Shown here: piece after piece, positions 1 through 12,900 of the stretch
How positions within the stretch are numbered: the stretch's first letter is position 1
Layout: each line of letters begins with the position of its first letter
Source of the DNA: Antedon bifida
Taxonomy: Eukaryota; Echinodermata; Crinoidea; Comatulida; Antedonidae
Assembly (NCBI GenBank): GCA_963402885.1
Contig: OY727096.1
Location: 28,687,820 to 28,751,819 of the forward strand
Length of the DNA: 64,000 nucleotides
Direction: 5' to 3'
The notes under the pieces: model-generated
The model's input: only the letters and a program-made list of their open reading frames with translations
The model's database searches: none
What the model was told of the DNA's origin: nothing
Position numbers and translations under genes: made by a program

Positions 1-74
1 TTTACTAAATAAAAATGTCCTTTTCCAGTGGAATGATGAGGATTATTAAGTCTAGCAGTTGTTACAAATTTATA

Positions 75-165
75 GAAAGTTTCTTGACTATTAAATTACA
101 TTGTAAATAGTAAAATATAATATATTTTACTATTTACAATGTAATTTAATAGTCAAGAAACTTTC
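75..165. repeat. Near-perfect 91-bp palindrome
   Basis: Bases 75-119 and 121-165 are exact reverse complements, giving 45-bp arms around a single central A at 120. Complementarity stops abruptly on both sides. The sequence is AT-rich and lies about 200 bp beyond the probable polyadenylation site of the minus-strand ankyrin gene. It could extrude as a cruciform, fold as an RNA hairpin, mark a template-switch event, or be a foldback assembly artefact. Confidence 0.95.
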
Positions 166-371
166 ATACACGTCATGGAAAAACGAATACCTTTATTGTA
201 AAAGTTTTTGTAGACAATGGTAAAAATAAATTACCCAACCAAAAATTGTAATATAGCCATTACATTTAAATTAAATATAAACATTGAATAGATTAGTTCT
301 TGTTAAAATTAGTTGAATTGTTTTTAATTGTTTACCTGCTGTATGAATTCATTTATCACGATTAGATTCAG

Positions 372-377
372 TTTATT
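372..377 (-). terminator. Candidate polyadenylation signal of the SAM-ankyrin gene
   Basis: TTTATT on the plus strand reads AATAAA on the minus strand, about 245 nt downstream of the stop codon at 622-624. It is the best canonical hexamer I see in this 3' flank. The rest of 166-621 is AT-rich 3' UTR or flank with no coding signal. Confidence 0.45.
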
Positions 378-621
378 TTGTATTTTAAACTTGCAGCACT
401 TTAGTACATTTTTTTTTACATTTTCAAATTTTTGTTAAAAAAATGTTTAAACATTTGTCTTTGCATGTTTTATAAAATTAGGACATTTATGACAGTTACA
501 AACGAGCAGTATAAAAGATATATAATACAATTTAAAAATATAACAGTATATACAGTAATAGGGCCTACTGACCACCAAGCTAATACTAAAAAATATTAGT
601 GACATTAATGCATATAACCAA

Positions 622-1139
622 TTAGTTATCGGATGATGTTATGATTTCGTACTCCTCCATCATGTTTTTTTGTTTAAGCTTTTCAACTAAAAATGGCAAT
701 TTACGTAATATTTCAATTTTGAAGATCAAATCCCATTGGTCTTCTGACTTAACATTGTACAATTGCTCAATCCATTTCATTGTGTCAATGCTTATTATAA
801 AACCAAAGTTAACTAAATTTTGTCTACGTTTTGAGAATTTACGAACCTCAAAATTCTCAAATCCTTTAAATGACGGTACCATATCCATTATCTTTGATTC
901 TAAACCAACTAAACAACTCAAATAGACAGCTTCAATAAGAACAGTTACATCGGATTTATTGAGAATCCCTGGCGCCACAAGTAGTTTGAACAGACCATGT
1001 GCATCTTTACCATTCTGTATTGCAATTAAAGGCACTTTGTTTTGAAACTCGTATAGTAATAATTTAAGTAGGCTAACATATCCATATCCATACTCTTTCC
1101 AGAATGAATCAACATCAGCTATAAGCTCATCGAAATGTT
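622..1139 (-). CDS. Last coding exon: helical C-terminus, possible death-effector-like fold
   Basis: Acceptor ttctacag ends at 1140, and the stop codon TAA is at 622-624. The exon adds 171 residues after a phase-1 junction. The segment [19 protein letters not shown] followed by alternating helices has the spacing of the second half of a death-effector domain. I cannot identify the full fold or the usual charge triad, so this is only a suggestion. An ATG-initiated ORF reaching 1203 crosses the acceptor, but the splice phase supports joining here. The region also reads as an ORF on the plus strand, which I treat as a shadow. Confidence 0.65.
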
Positions 1140-3926
1140 CTGTAGAATGTTCTTTAGAGATATAAAAATGATGATTATAAGTATCACACATGACTGACAT
1201 CACATTTATCCAATTTCATTTTATTTAGCTAATCTTTATAATTTAGTTTATTTGAAAATTTTGTGGATAAAATGCTATTTAATGCCAGGCCTTTCTTAAT
1301 GGATCATATTCGCTAGTTAACAATAGCAAATTCATTGTGCAGTACTACTGTATAGGTTAAATAAATAACAATTCTATACTGTACTGTATTATACACGATA
1401 AATAGCATACCACAGAAAGTCCAGGGACTTAACTTAGTTAATAGTATGTTGTTCTAGACAACATTAGGGACCTATCTTGAAAAATTCAGCTTTTGAACTA
1501 AAGTAAACTTACTTATTAATGGTATTGCTGGTGATATTGGCCCTGGTGTTGCTGGTGATATTGGCCCTGGTGTTGCTGGTGATATTGGCCCTGGTGTTGC
1601 TGGTGATACTGGTCCTGGAGTTGCAGGTGATATTGGTCCTGGTGCTGCTGGTGATATTGGTGTTGGTATTGCAAGTTTTTCTGAAAACAAAAAGTTAGTT
1701 TTGTTCAAAATACTGACTGACACTGACTTGATTTTGTGCTTGATATGTGTATGTATGTATGCATTTACAACAGTATTTTGTTTATTTTTAACTACGAAAA
1801 AAATAAGAAATTATAAGTAATTTTCCTTACCTTTTAGTTTCACACCCTTGAAAACTTCTTCAAATTGCAGTTGATCAATTAGCAAATTCCATTGAGCAAC
1901 AAATTTAGACCGATGTTCTTCAGAAACTAATATTTGACTTAAAAACCTCAGAAGCCTTCCACTAGTGTACAAGCACTTTAAGAGGAATACAGCCCTCGGA
2001 TGTAATGTATCAAGATGAAGTTTCATACAATTCCGCTCGAGGGCGTTAATGGTAAAACCAATGTCTCTCATTAATTGTACAAGTTCTCTAACTTTGTCAC
2101 TTTGTTTTGGCAGATCTTTAGCATGTATAACATTTTTTCCACCAAAAATGTCCTCAAACATGTCTACAACATACTGTGGATGTGGTGGACCTTTAATGCT
2201 TTTGAGATGAACTGTGACATTAACTGAAAAGTAAAGGAGAATTATTGTTTTAAATAAGTAATTTGTTTTTGCTGTCATTAGAAATCGAGTGAGAAAGAAA
2301 CTTGATTACAATTACACACTGTAGATTTCCTACTTAATAAGACATGATTTAACTACAATACAGTTCTATTTAATTCAGTTCCACATTGTTAAATAGGGCA
2401 TAATATTTGTATGTGTTGTTTTGAATTGTATAATCATAATCTTTGGTCGAACTTTGTTTGTACTATTCAAAATTAGAATATTTTATTATTTCATTTTAAG
2501 GAAGGCTTACATGGTAACATTGTTTTAGACGTTGACAGTCCTGCAGTTGTGGTAGTTGCAGACATTGATGTTGGTTCCTTTTCAGAATATTTTCCAGTTG
2601 TACCTTTTGCGGCTGCTGCTGGACCCACTGAAGACTTCTGAGCTACTGTAACAATAATATACAAATTCAGTGTAATTTTCTTTATTTTGTATTTCAGGAA
2701 TATTTGTATGTGCTGTTTTAAATTGTATAATCATAATATTTGGTCGAATTTCGTTTGTACTATTAAAATCAGAATATATGTACTTTCATTTTAAAGAAGG
2801 CTTACATGGTAACATTTTTTTAGATGTTGACAGTCCTGCAGTTGTGGAAGTTGCAGACATTGATGTTGGTTCTTTTTCAGAATATTTTCCAGTTGTACCT
2901 TTTGCGGCTGCTGCTGGACCCACTGAAGACTTTTGAGCTACTGTAACAATAATATACAAATTCAGTGTAATTTTCTTTCTTTTGTATTTCAGGAATCTTC
3001 TAAAATGCCTAAATAAAATTTTAATTTTTTGCCTAATCAAGTAGAGCATTTTGTTCTCGAGACCCCATTTGTGCCATATTGTTTAATATCATGGCAAGAT
3101 TCTTGTTCTCACTATCTCATCGTTTAAATGGGACATGAAAAAATTAGTTCTGTGTTCACACACAAATTACATAATTTATTACAGGTAGTAAGTAGTGAGT
3201 CTGAAACAATGTTGGTCATGTTGATATCTCTTGTTTTCAGATTGATTTTCATGTGTCTCTATTAGCACCTTCTAGTAAGCTGAACAGGCTTAGACATGAA
3301 AATAAACACAGCAGAAACCGATGTATTCCCAAAACTTTTAAAATTCCATGAATGAAGTGAATAATTTAGTTTTTGTACAAAATCAAGTAAATAATCTTGT
3401 TTTAGATTTAGAACTAAAGCTAGCAATTAAAACAGGGTCACATTCAGGAGGTTAAATTAATTTTAATACATTAACTTACGCTTAAATAACTTCAAAATCG
3501 TGTGTTTTACTTCTAGGTTCATCTGATCATTATCTTTTAAAATAGAAACCGGCGTCTTTCCCACCTATAAACAAATGTGATTTAATTGTTAAGACATTAA
3601 TTTAGTTGATATCCTATACAAACCCAAATCAAAGTAATTGTATGAAAAATACCATCAGTGTATGTATATGTATCAGTATGTGTCACGTCTGTTCTAAGTA
3701 TTTTCATTTTTTTTTTTTCATTTCATTTATTTCGTCTCACATACTTATAACAAAAAAATAACAAACAAAAGAGAGAGATAGGATTCCCAAAAGCGAACTA
3801 AATCAAACTATCAAGTGGGTCTCCAAAGCAAAACATAATCATCCAACAATAAAATACAAAATTACAACATTAAAAACAACGTGAAGATTCAAAAGTACAA
3901 AATATCTATACAAAAGTTACCCTAGA

Positions 3927-3977
<51 letters not shown>

Positions 3978-6900
3978 TGTTATTATTATCACAGATATCA
4001 AATGAAGATTCAATTTATCGTGGATTAATGGCCGATAGTTGTAAAAGAATAAAAGGAAATATTTTGCTTAAAATAACATTTTAATTTATTAATAAATAAG
4101 CCTAAGTTAATCGGGAGCGTAGTTCTAAGATCCTGAGGCAACCTATCCCATGAGCGTTGAAACTGCTTAAATGTAGAAAATTTAGAATTGTCAGTCCTAC
4201 CAAACTTGTGAACAAATCTTAGATCATTGTCACGCCTGAGGTTAAACTGAACAAAATCAAAAATTGTATATCTTCCTTTCGATACGGAAACCACGCCGGC
4301 ATCTCATACTCATAATAGGTCAAACAAGAGCATTAAAAAGCTTCGGGATAACGATGTGGTTTCTAAAACGCACGACCCTCATGATAAACCCCAGAAGCCT
4401 GGACGCCTTAGCCTTAACATTTGCAACATGGGTACCCCATTCAAGCTTGTGTGTAAAGGTAATCCCAATATATTTAAAACACTCCACCCTCTCAATAACG
4501 TTCTCCCCAATTAGATAATTGATTGCACTGTTCTTAAGTTTGGCTGATCTAGTAAACCGTATGTGCTTACATTTAATAGGATTAAGCGGTAATTTATTAA
4601 GAACACTCCAATTATAAATTTCGTTTATGTCGTTCTGCAATGCAGCACTATCTTCGGTAGATCTTATTGCCCTGTAGATAGCTACATTGTCGGCATAAAG
4701 TAAAATATTCGATTCAATGGAGGAGGACAAGTCTAAAGTAAATACATTAAACAAAACCGGGCCGAGTACACTACCTTGCGGGACTCCCGAGGAGACAGGA
4801 CAACTGTAAGACAGGGCACCCCTAAACGCAACTCTTTGAGACCTACCCAATAAAAAAGATGTGAACCACCGCAAAATTTCGCCACAGATCCCAAGACGGT
4901 GAAGCTTCTCAAGGAGCAGCGAGTGACAGACCCAATCAAAAGCCTTGCTAAAATCTAAGAACAGGGCATCAATGGGAGGGGGCTTGCGTTCATCCAAAAT
5001 ATCAGACCAATGGGTGTAAGCAGTGGCAAGGAGAGTTTGACAAGACCTGCCGGAGACAAACCCGTGCTGTTGTGAGGACATCATACCATGCAAGTTAAGG
5101 TGGTCGGTTAGATTTTTACACACGATTCTCTCAAGTATCTTACCCACAACACTACATAGCGAAATCGGACGATAGTTGTTTATAACTTTAACATCATCCG
5201 ATTTGTGAATGGGAACCACATTGGCCACTTTCCATTCCGTCGGAAGAACGCCCGAACGAAGCGAAAGATTGAAAAGCTCAGAAAGGGGCTTACATATATA
5301 TGTAGCAGATAGTTTAAGCATCGATGACGTTATGCCATCGGACCCCGGAGCTTTCCCCATTTTCAGACCGTTAATTATGAACAAGACCTCCGACGGGATT
5401 GTATTGATGTTATTGAGGGGAGAGAGGCCAATATGGTTCCCAGTACAATCAGTGTGAGTTTCAACCTGCACAGAGTCATTAGTTGATTGAAAAAAAGAGT
5501 TAAAAGCGTCGGCAATAATCTGGGGATTCTCTACTAGTGTCCCATTAATATTAAACATCTTCGGTGCATTTTTCGCTCGCAATTTCCTCATAAATGACCA
5601 AAACGCTTTTCCATTGTCAGTATTACTTTTTGCCGCGAGATTATTAACATACTCAAAGTATGATTTGTTTATACGATATTTGAGAGCGTTTCGACATTTC
5701 CTGAACTTATCCCATTTAACTGCGTCATCTGAATTTTTAGCTTTCTTGAATAAACGCTTCTTGATTGTTTTATTATATTGGGCGTTATCCACGGAGGTTT
5801 AGAACGCCTCTTAGCCTTGCGTTTCAGAACTACTTTGTGTGTTAGCAGGATTACCTACAAAGTTATTACCAGATCTTTACTAAATTGAAAACACAGATTG
5901 ATATGTGGCCAAGTGCCACTCCATTACATTTTGGAGGCAATCCGGACCACAACCCCAATTCAGACCTGCTAATATTCAAGATAGGTGAACATTTTCAAAA
6001 GCCAGTGATCTGGTACTGAGCAGTCTTAACATAACAAGTAAACTGAAATTGCATTTTCTTGAGAATTACTCAGCAAGGATTGAACCAGCGATCCGTCTGT
6101 GAACGACTGTACATAACAATTACACAAAACTCGCATTCATGTGGTTGCAGTGAAAGTAGCCTAATCACACACATCATTAAGACAGAAAAATAAAAAAAAA
6201 TTAGAATTTAATTCGTCACTTTGCCATCCTATGACCTGAAACAGATGAGTATATGCTTATACTGTAGTTTTGAGTTGTGCCTATTATGTCTTATATAGAT
6301 AATGTATACAATATACACTGTATATCTACATGTTCTGATTTTTTGGTATGATGACGTTATCAAAATAAACTTGAAGATGACGAAGAAGATAATGATTTGG
6401 GGAAAAAAAGATATAAAAGATTTGGGAAAAAATTGGCACATAAAAGCGCAGTAATTTTTATAACTTTGATGAGAGAAATGAAAAAAACTTCAACTGGCCA
6501 TACAGTATAACGTCACAACATACGATAGGCACAATTTGTATACGAATTCATATCTACATTTCGGCAGCTTTCATAATAACTTATAAACATCAAGGTCACC
6601 TTTAATTCTGAAGAGCTGAGATATTCAAATATACTGTACGCTGAAGGTGAAATTACACGACCCATGTTATTAAAAAATTTGGCAACTCATGAGAAAGATA
6701 ATTAATTGAACAAGCACATACTGAAATTTGAGCTCAAAAAACCAAGATGCGCTCTGTTGAATGCGATAACCTACAAAAAACTCAAATGCAACATGCACAT
6801 ACTTTAAAACATGAATGGCGAAAATGATTGTGCCTTCCTGTGACGATTAAAAACAAATTGCACGTAGAAATGAGATGCGCACTCTTTTTAACGTAATGAA

Positions 6901-9900
6901 CATTTACGAAAAATATGAAAATCTGACTTTTTGAATTTACTGGCCATATGACGACATCCGATAGACAATATTTTATATGAAATCATATCTACATTTCAAC
7001 AGCTTCTATAACAAGTTTTAGTCCTGAGGTAACTTTTTGTTCCGAGGAGCTATATCAGATTGAAATATACTGTATAGATTAAATAAAGTAACCCACGTTA
7101 CTCTACTTTTTTTGACATGACATAAAAAATAAAATTTGTATTAATCATGTGTAAGAAAATTGATTGAGAAAGAACATAATATTACAATCTAGGAAAAAAA
7201 AGGGTTAGCATAAGTGCGATGCGCTCTATTAAATGTGATTAATTAGTACAAAAGAAAAAAATGTTCTAGGTTTTAAATTTGAGTGACCATACAAAACATC
7301 TGAGTACACATTTATTAAATATTAACGTGCATCATGGTTTTTTATTTAAAGTTCATAAAAATGAATAGTTATTACAAAAGATATAAAGAAATAAAAACTG
7401 CAAAAACAGTTTATCTACACTATTTACGAGCTGTGTGCACAAGTTCGTGCACGCAATTCCAAAAAATTAGAAAATGTTGAAATGCTCAAAATTACCTGAA
7501 ACGTGTAGAAAATTGATTAGAAATTGATTTTTCGCAATATAAAATGTTAATGGCACATCTAGACGTAATTTTTTGTGTAATAAGCCATTGTCATTCAAAT
7601 TATGATTTTATTAAGTTTCAATAAAAAATGACTATTGGCTCTGAATTTATCATCAATCCTAGAATTTCATTTCAATTTTACCACCCATCAGATAATAACT
7701 TTGTAGCAAATAAGCTCAGATATAGATGTAGTGGGGTGTTTCCATCCTGAAATAAATCATAATCATTAGGCCTACTGATTTACAACTATAGTTGCTATAA
7801 AATTGGCATGTTGCTTATTTTGACAAAGGCTCTAACCTAAGACCATAATATTCTTTTAACTTGAGTCTGTTGAACTTATGATTTAATTACGGTTTATAAA
7901 TTTTCTGTAAAATTAAATGTACATACATTGTTTTGAGATGTGGTTGATGCACCGTTGGTTAAGAGACAGTTTACTATCTCTAATTTAACTCCAGACCTCC
8001 TTCTTAGATATAGATGTAGTGGTGTGTCTTCATCCTGCAAAGAATCATAATTATCAAGGCCTGTAACTTGTTTCAAGATGCTTTACAATTGACCTGTTGC
8101 CTTCACGCGCCGAAGGATTTAAGTTCACTCCCAGAGGAGAGGGTTCTATTAGGAATATTGGCCTACTGTTTATGAACTGCTTGTAAAATAAATGTACATA
8201 CATTGTTTGGAGATGTGGTTAGTGCACCATTGGTTATAAGATAGTTTACTACATCTAATTTAACTTCATAACTACTTCTTAGATATAGATGTAGTGATGT
8301 GTCTCCATCCTGCAATGAATCATAATTATCAAGGCCTATAACTGGTTTCAAGATGCTTTACAATTGGTCTGTTGACTTTACGTGCAAAGAAGGATATAAG
8401 TTCACTCCCTGAGGAGACTAGGGTGCTATTAGGAATATTGGCCTACTGTTTATGAACTATTTGTATCAAAATAAATGTACATACATTGTTTGGAAATGTG
8501 GTTGATGCACCATTGGTTATGAGATAGTTTACTATCTCTAATTTAACTTCAGACCTCCTTCTTAGATATAGATAGAGTGGTGCGTCTCCATACTGCAAAG
8601 AATCATATAGTTATCAAGACGAGCTATAACAGGTTTCAAGATGCTTTACAATTGGTTTTTTTATCTGTCTGTCTGTCCATCTGTCTATTTATTTATTTAT
8701 TTCACAAATATTTTACGAGGGTGGTCCATCCACCCCAAGCTGATCATTAGGGACCATCACAAAAATACATCATGACTAGACATAAACATACATGTAAACA
8801 ATAACAATTAACTTAAAATAAATATAATTTATATAGACAAAATAAAGCACAAAATATTTAGAATAAAAAATAAATAAATTGGCCATCTCAGAATAAAAGA
8901 TAGGAGAAAGGAAGTAACTAAACAAGAAGATGGTTCTTAAGCAGAAATTTGAAGAAAAAGTAAGATGAAGCAAGTTGGATATCTAAAGGAAGAGAATTAA
9001 AAAAAGTTTGTTTCTTTACGTTCTCAGAAGGATTTAAGTTTACTCCCTGAAGAAAGGGTGCTATTAGGAATATTTGCCTACTATTTATGAACTATTTGTA
9101 AAATTAAAAGTACATACATTGTTTGGAGATGTAGTTGATGCACCATTGGTTATGAGACAGCTTACTATCTCTAAGTTAACTTCAGACCTCCTTCTTAGAT
9201 ATAGATGTAGTGGTGTGTCTCCATCCTGCAAAGAACTATAATTATCAAGGGATTCGTGGACCAGATCACTACACTACGGTTTGACCAGGTGAATTTGTCG
9301 AGTTAATCTTACCTGATACCACACCTGGCGATTGCGAGATAGCGTTGGAACAACGACCGATACTCGCTCGTCCTCCATCATAAACATCTGGCCACCTCCT
9401 CTTGTCACTAATTGCATGGGAGGGGAAGTCAGAATAGTCAACGACACACATGAACTGCTTTGCCAAGTCAAACAGACATACTCCCAAGAGGACCAACATA
9501 CCACTGAAGGTACCACTACCTGCCAAATTAAGACCACTACGTCTTCAGTAGAAGACATTGTCATCGATCCAGACAAAATTCTATCATTTGTGGAAAGACA
9601 ACAGCTACACAAGGTCATTTGGCTCAGATTTACATGGTTACAATTGAGCAGTAGGTCCATTCACAATGATCATCATCGAAGGGTCCTACCCACAACGGAG
9701 AGGCTGATTGCCCATGTATAACAATAACAAGTTGCTTGAACTCCAACAGAAATTTGACGAGCTGGAACAACTTTGGGTATTCGCCCATCCAGAAGACATC
9801 CCAGTGTCTGTGGAGTATGTCAACCCTTCCTTTCTAGTTAAGAAACCAAATAGGGGTTATCGTCTCGTCACCGCATTGGCTAATGTCGGAAGATACAGTA

Positions 9901-12900
9901 AGCCTCAACCATGACTGTTACCAGATTTGGACTTCACTATCCAGAACATTAGTCAGTGGCAGTACCTAATTAAAACCGACCTTATAAGTGCCTTCTACCA
10001 GATCCCACTTGACAGAGCCCCTATGAAATACTGTGGTGTCGTAAACACCATTTAGAGGAATGAGCGTATATATCTGCACCGCCATGGGAATGCCAGGCTC
10101 GGAAACTGTGTTAGAAAAGCTGATGTGTCGTGTCTTGGGTGATCTACTCGTGGATGGAAAGGTATACAAACTTGCTGATGACTGACAAGTTCATTAACTC
10201 TTGGAAACAACTTCACTAGCAAAGTACCAACTCTGTTTATCAGCTAAGAAAACCGTCATATGTCCAAGGTCGACAACCATCGTTGGATGGGTCTGGTCAA
10301 GTGGAACGATTTCAGCAAGTCCTCATCATCTTGCCACTCTGGCAACCTTCTCCATCCTGAAGACAGTGAAGGGCATTTATTGGAGGAGCATATAAAGTAT
10401 GTGTGTTAGTGAATTTCTCTCAGTTTCTTTCACCACTCACCTACCTGGTTACCTTGTGAAATGGAAGGCCTTGCTATTGCAGGAGCCATCAAGCATTTTA
10501 GCCATCATCCAGTCCGAACTCCACCCTGCCGTACTCACAGACAGCAAATCATGCATTCAAGAGCTTTGTAGAGGAATGTTCTCAGCAAGTCCTGAGTCGC
10601 GTCATTTTTGTCCACTGCTAGCCGTTTCCAAGTATCTGTTTTTCATTTGTCTGGCAAATCTAACATACCTTCAGACGTTGCTAGCAGTAATGCACAGGAG
10701 TGTCACCATCCTACTTGCCAAGTTTGTACGTTCGTCCAACAATTAGAAGACACTAACATTCTAAGAGCAACCAGGAGCAAGGTATTGACTGGGTAAGCCA
10801 GATTTAATACCATTCACTAGCCAAACAGCATGGAAAAACATTCAGAGTGAATGCTGAACTAAGATGGGCACATGCATATCTACAGCAAGGGACTCGACCA
10901 TCCAAACGTATTACCAACATCAAGGACGCTATCTCAAGGTTGTTACTACTGTCGTCCCTCATCATGCCATCCGTGCGTTATTCACTCTCCATGTACAACT
11001 TGACCATCTTTCCAGTCACTAAATGATAGTAGCCGTTGGACGTTACTTTTATGCACTAGACGTGGATAAGGCCATTCAGGAAACGTTGTCTACCTGCCAC
11101 CAGTATGCATCCCTTAAGAAGTTGCCACTCGCTTTCATCGAATAGTCCATGCAAGATCCTCCTTGTGCTGTTGGCCTCAACCACGTAGCTGACATACGAC
11201 GGCGTTGACAGTAAGCCATATTTGTCCTCCAAGAGTGCATTAGCTCATTTACAGTCTCCGCATCACAGACGAACAAACGGATTCAATGATGAAATCCTGA
11301 AGAGACACCGAATTGATGTCAAACTCAGTCGGCCCAAGAATCCCAACAAGAACTGAGTAGCAGAGAGACCCATTCAAGAACTCGAGAACGAGGATCCCAC
11401 TGGGGACAAGTATCATCCGCCTTCCTTGCCATTGCCACCTTAAATACTTGGTTTAGATTTCATGGACTTTCCGCAAAAGAAATGATTTTCCAGAGTGACA
11501 AGTTCTCAAATGACCAAATCTGAGTTGATGACTTGCAGATCATCTCACACCAGTACGAAAGAAGAGTTGCAAATCATGCACACAGCGAGCGGAGCAAGGC
11601 CCCTCATGGTTCACGGCGAACCACCCCAATTATAGCCGTCAGTGAGATAGTTTACTTACACAATGATTGGTTGAGGAGAAGTGGTGTAACATTCGTAAGT
11701 TTGCAGGGACTCCAACACGTACAGAGTACGAAAAGATGAATTTTTCAAGGTCCCTTCCACCTTCATGCAGGAAATCACACAAGAAAAGCCTACCAAACAA
11801 TAGCACAGGGTAACATTGTAGAAAATATTTGTGACCATGTTATGCCACCTATTATTCCGCCCACACTCAGCCAAATACATGATGAAGAGAACTCGCTATT
11901 CATTCAACCTCATGAAGATGTACAGTTGGAGTCCACCGAACCAGCACACCTTAACGTCAATAAATAGGATCTTCATCAGTCAGACATCTCAGGACCTCTG
12001 GTAAAGTCAGCACTCCCGAAAGCTTCTCCAACACGTTCCACCAGCAGATCTACTGGATCTACCAAGAAACCCCCATCGTATTACAAAGACTTTTTACTGA
12101 TTTTCAGACTGAGTACATTTGATTTACACTCCGAATTAGTTTCCTTTTTAACCACGTCCGAACAAATTTGTTCGTTAACGAATCCATTGTAAAACAACCT
12201 TATACTAAAAAACTTTTATATGATATGAGATTGTTCTCTTTATGTAATCATTGTGCTAAACGTGTATACATCACATGCTATATTTTGTATCCTCTACATG
12301 TACCTTGATGAGGTTTAGTTATGTGCTGGATTTTGAGTCTTTCACATGCATGTGTTTATTGCTTGCTTTATCACTTTATGATACTTTTGAGTTTTTTGTT
12401 TGTTTGTTTGCTTTGAGGAAGAATAGATATTGCGCCAATGTTGTTACGTTGTAGTATTTTGCTCTTTACGCGCACCATACTCATGTTTGTTGTTTAGTTG
12501 ATATAGCTTTACGGTTGATGTTTTACATTCAAGGAGTTGAAAGTTGATTGTTATAGTCTTATTAACCGTGTCTCATTGATTACTGTGTGTGGAGCATCAC
12601 AACACTGGCGCTAAATAATTATTGCTCTACATTGTATACAATTCATAATGATTTAATACCTAATTAAGTTTAAATTTATTTAAAAAATTGAACGTAAAGT
12701 AGGTTACCTTGTTTTTTGATGTAACTGATGAGTGGGTTATGAGAAAGTTCACTATCTCTAAGCTAACGCTATCATGCTTCAAACAAAAATGTAGTGGTGT
12801 GTCTCCATTCTGTCAAGAAATTATAATCATTAAGATACAATGACAAGCACTCAAAAAGTTATACACTGTATTTTCACTTTATTATAGCATAGACACCATA

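Larger units (their letters stand above)
3707..5870 (-). mobile_element. 5'-truncated LINE (jockey/CR1-like)
   Basis: This minus-strand non-LTR retrotransposon lies inside an intron of the ankyrin gene. The 3' end near 3707-3740 reads as an ATAAATGAAATGAA tail followed by an A-run. The endonuclease domain is absent, so the copy is 5' truncated. A (ATT)n microsatellite sits in its 3' UTR. The similar ATGAAATG-type tail at 35.9 and 38.0 kb suggests related families. Confidence 0.85.

Noticed and set aside
622..1139. Firm assignment of a death-effector domain
   Set aside because: Only part of the helix pattern fits; I could not place all six helices or the usual charge triad.
9241..12605. Intact retrotransposon or domesticated gene
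   Set aside because: Frames break repeatedly in RT, RNase H and integrase; no domain is complete.
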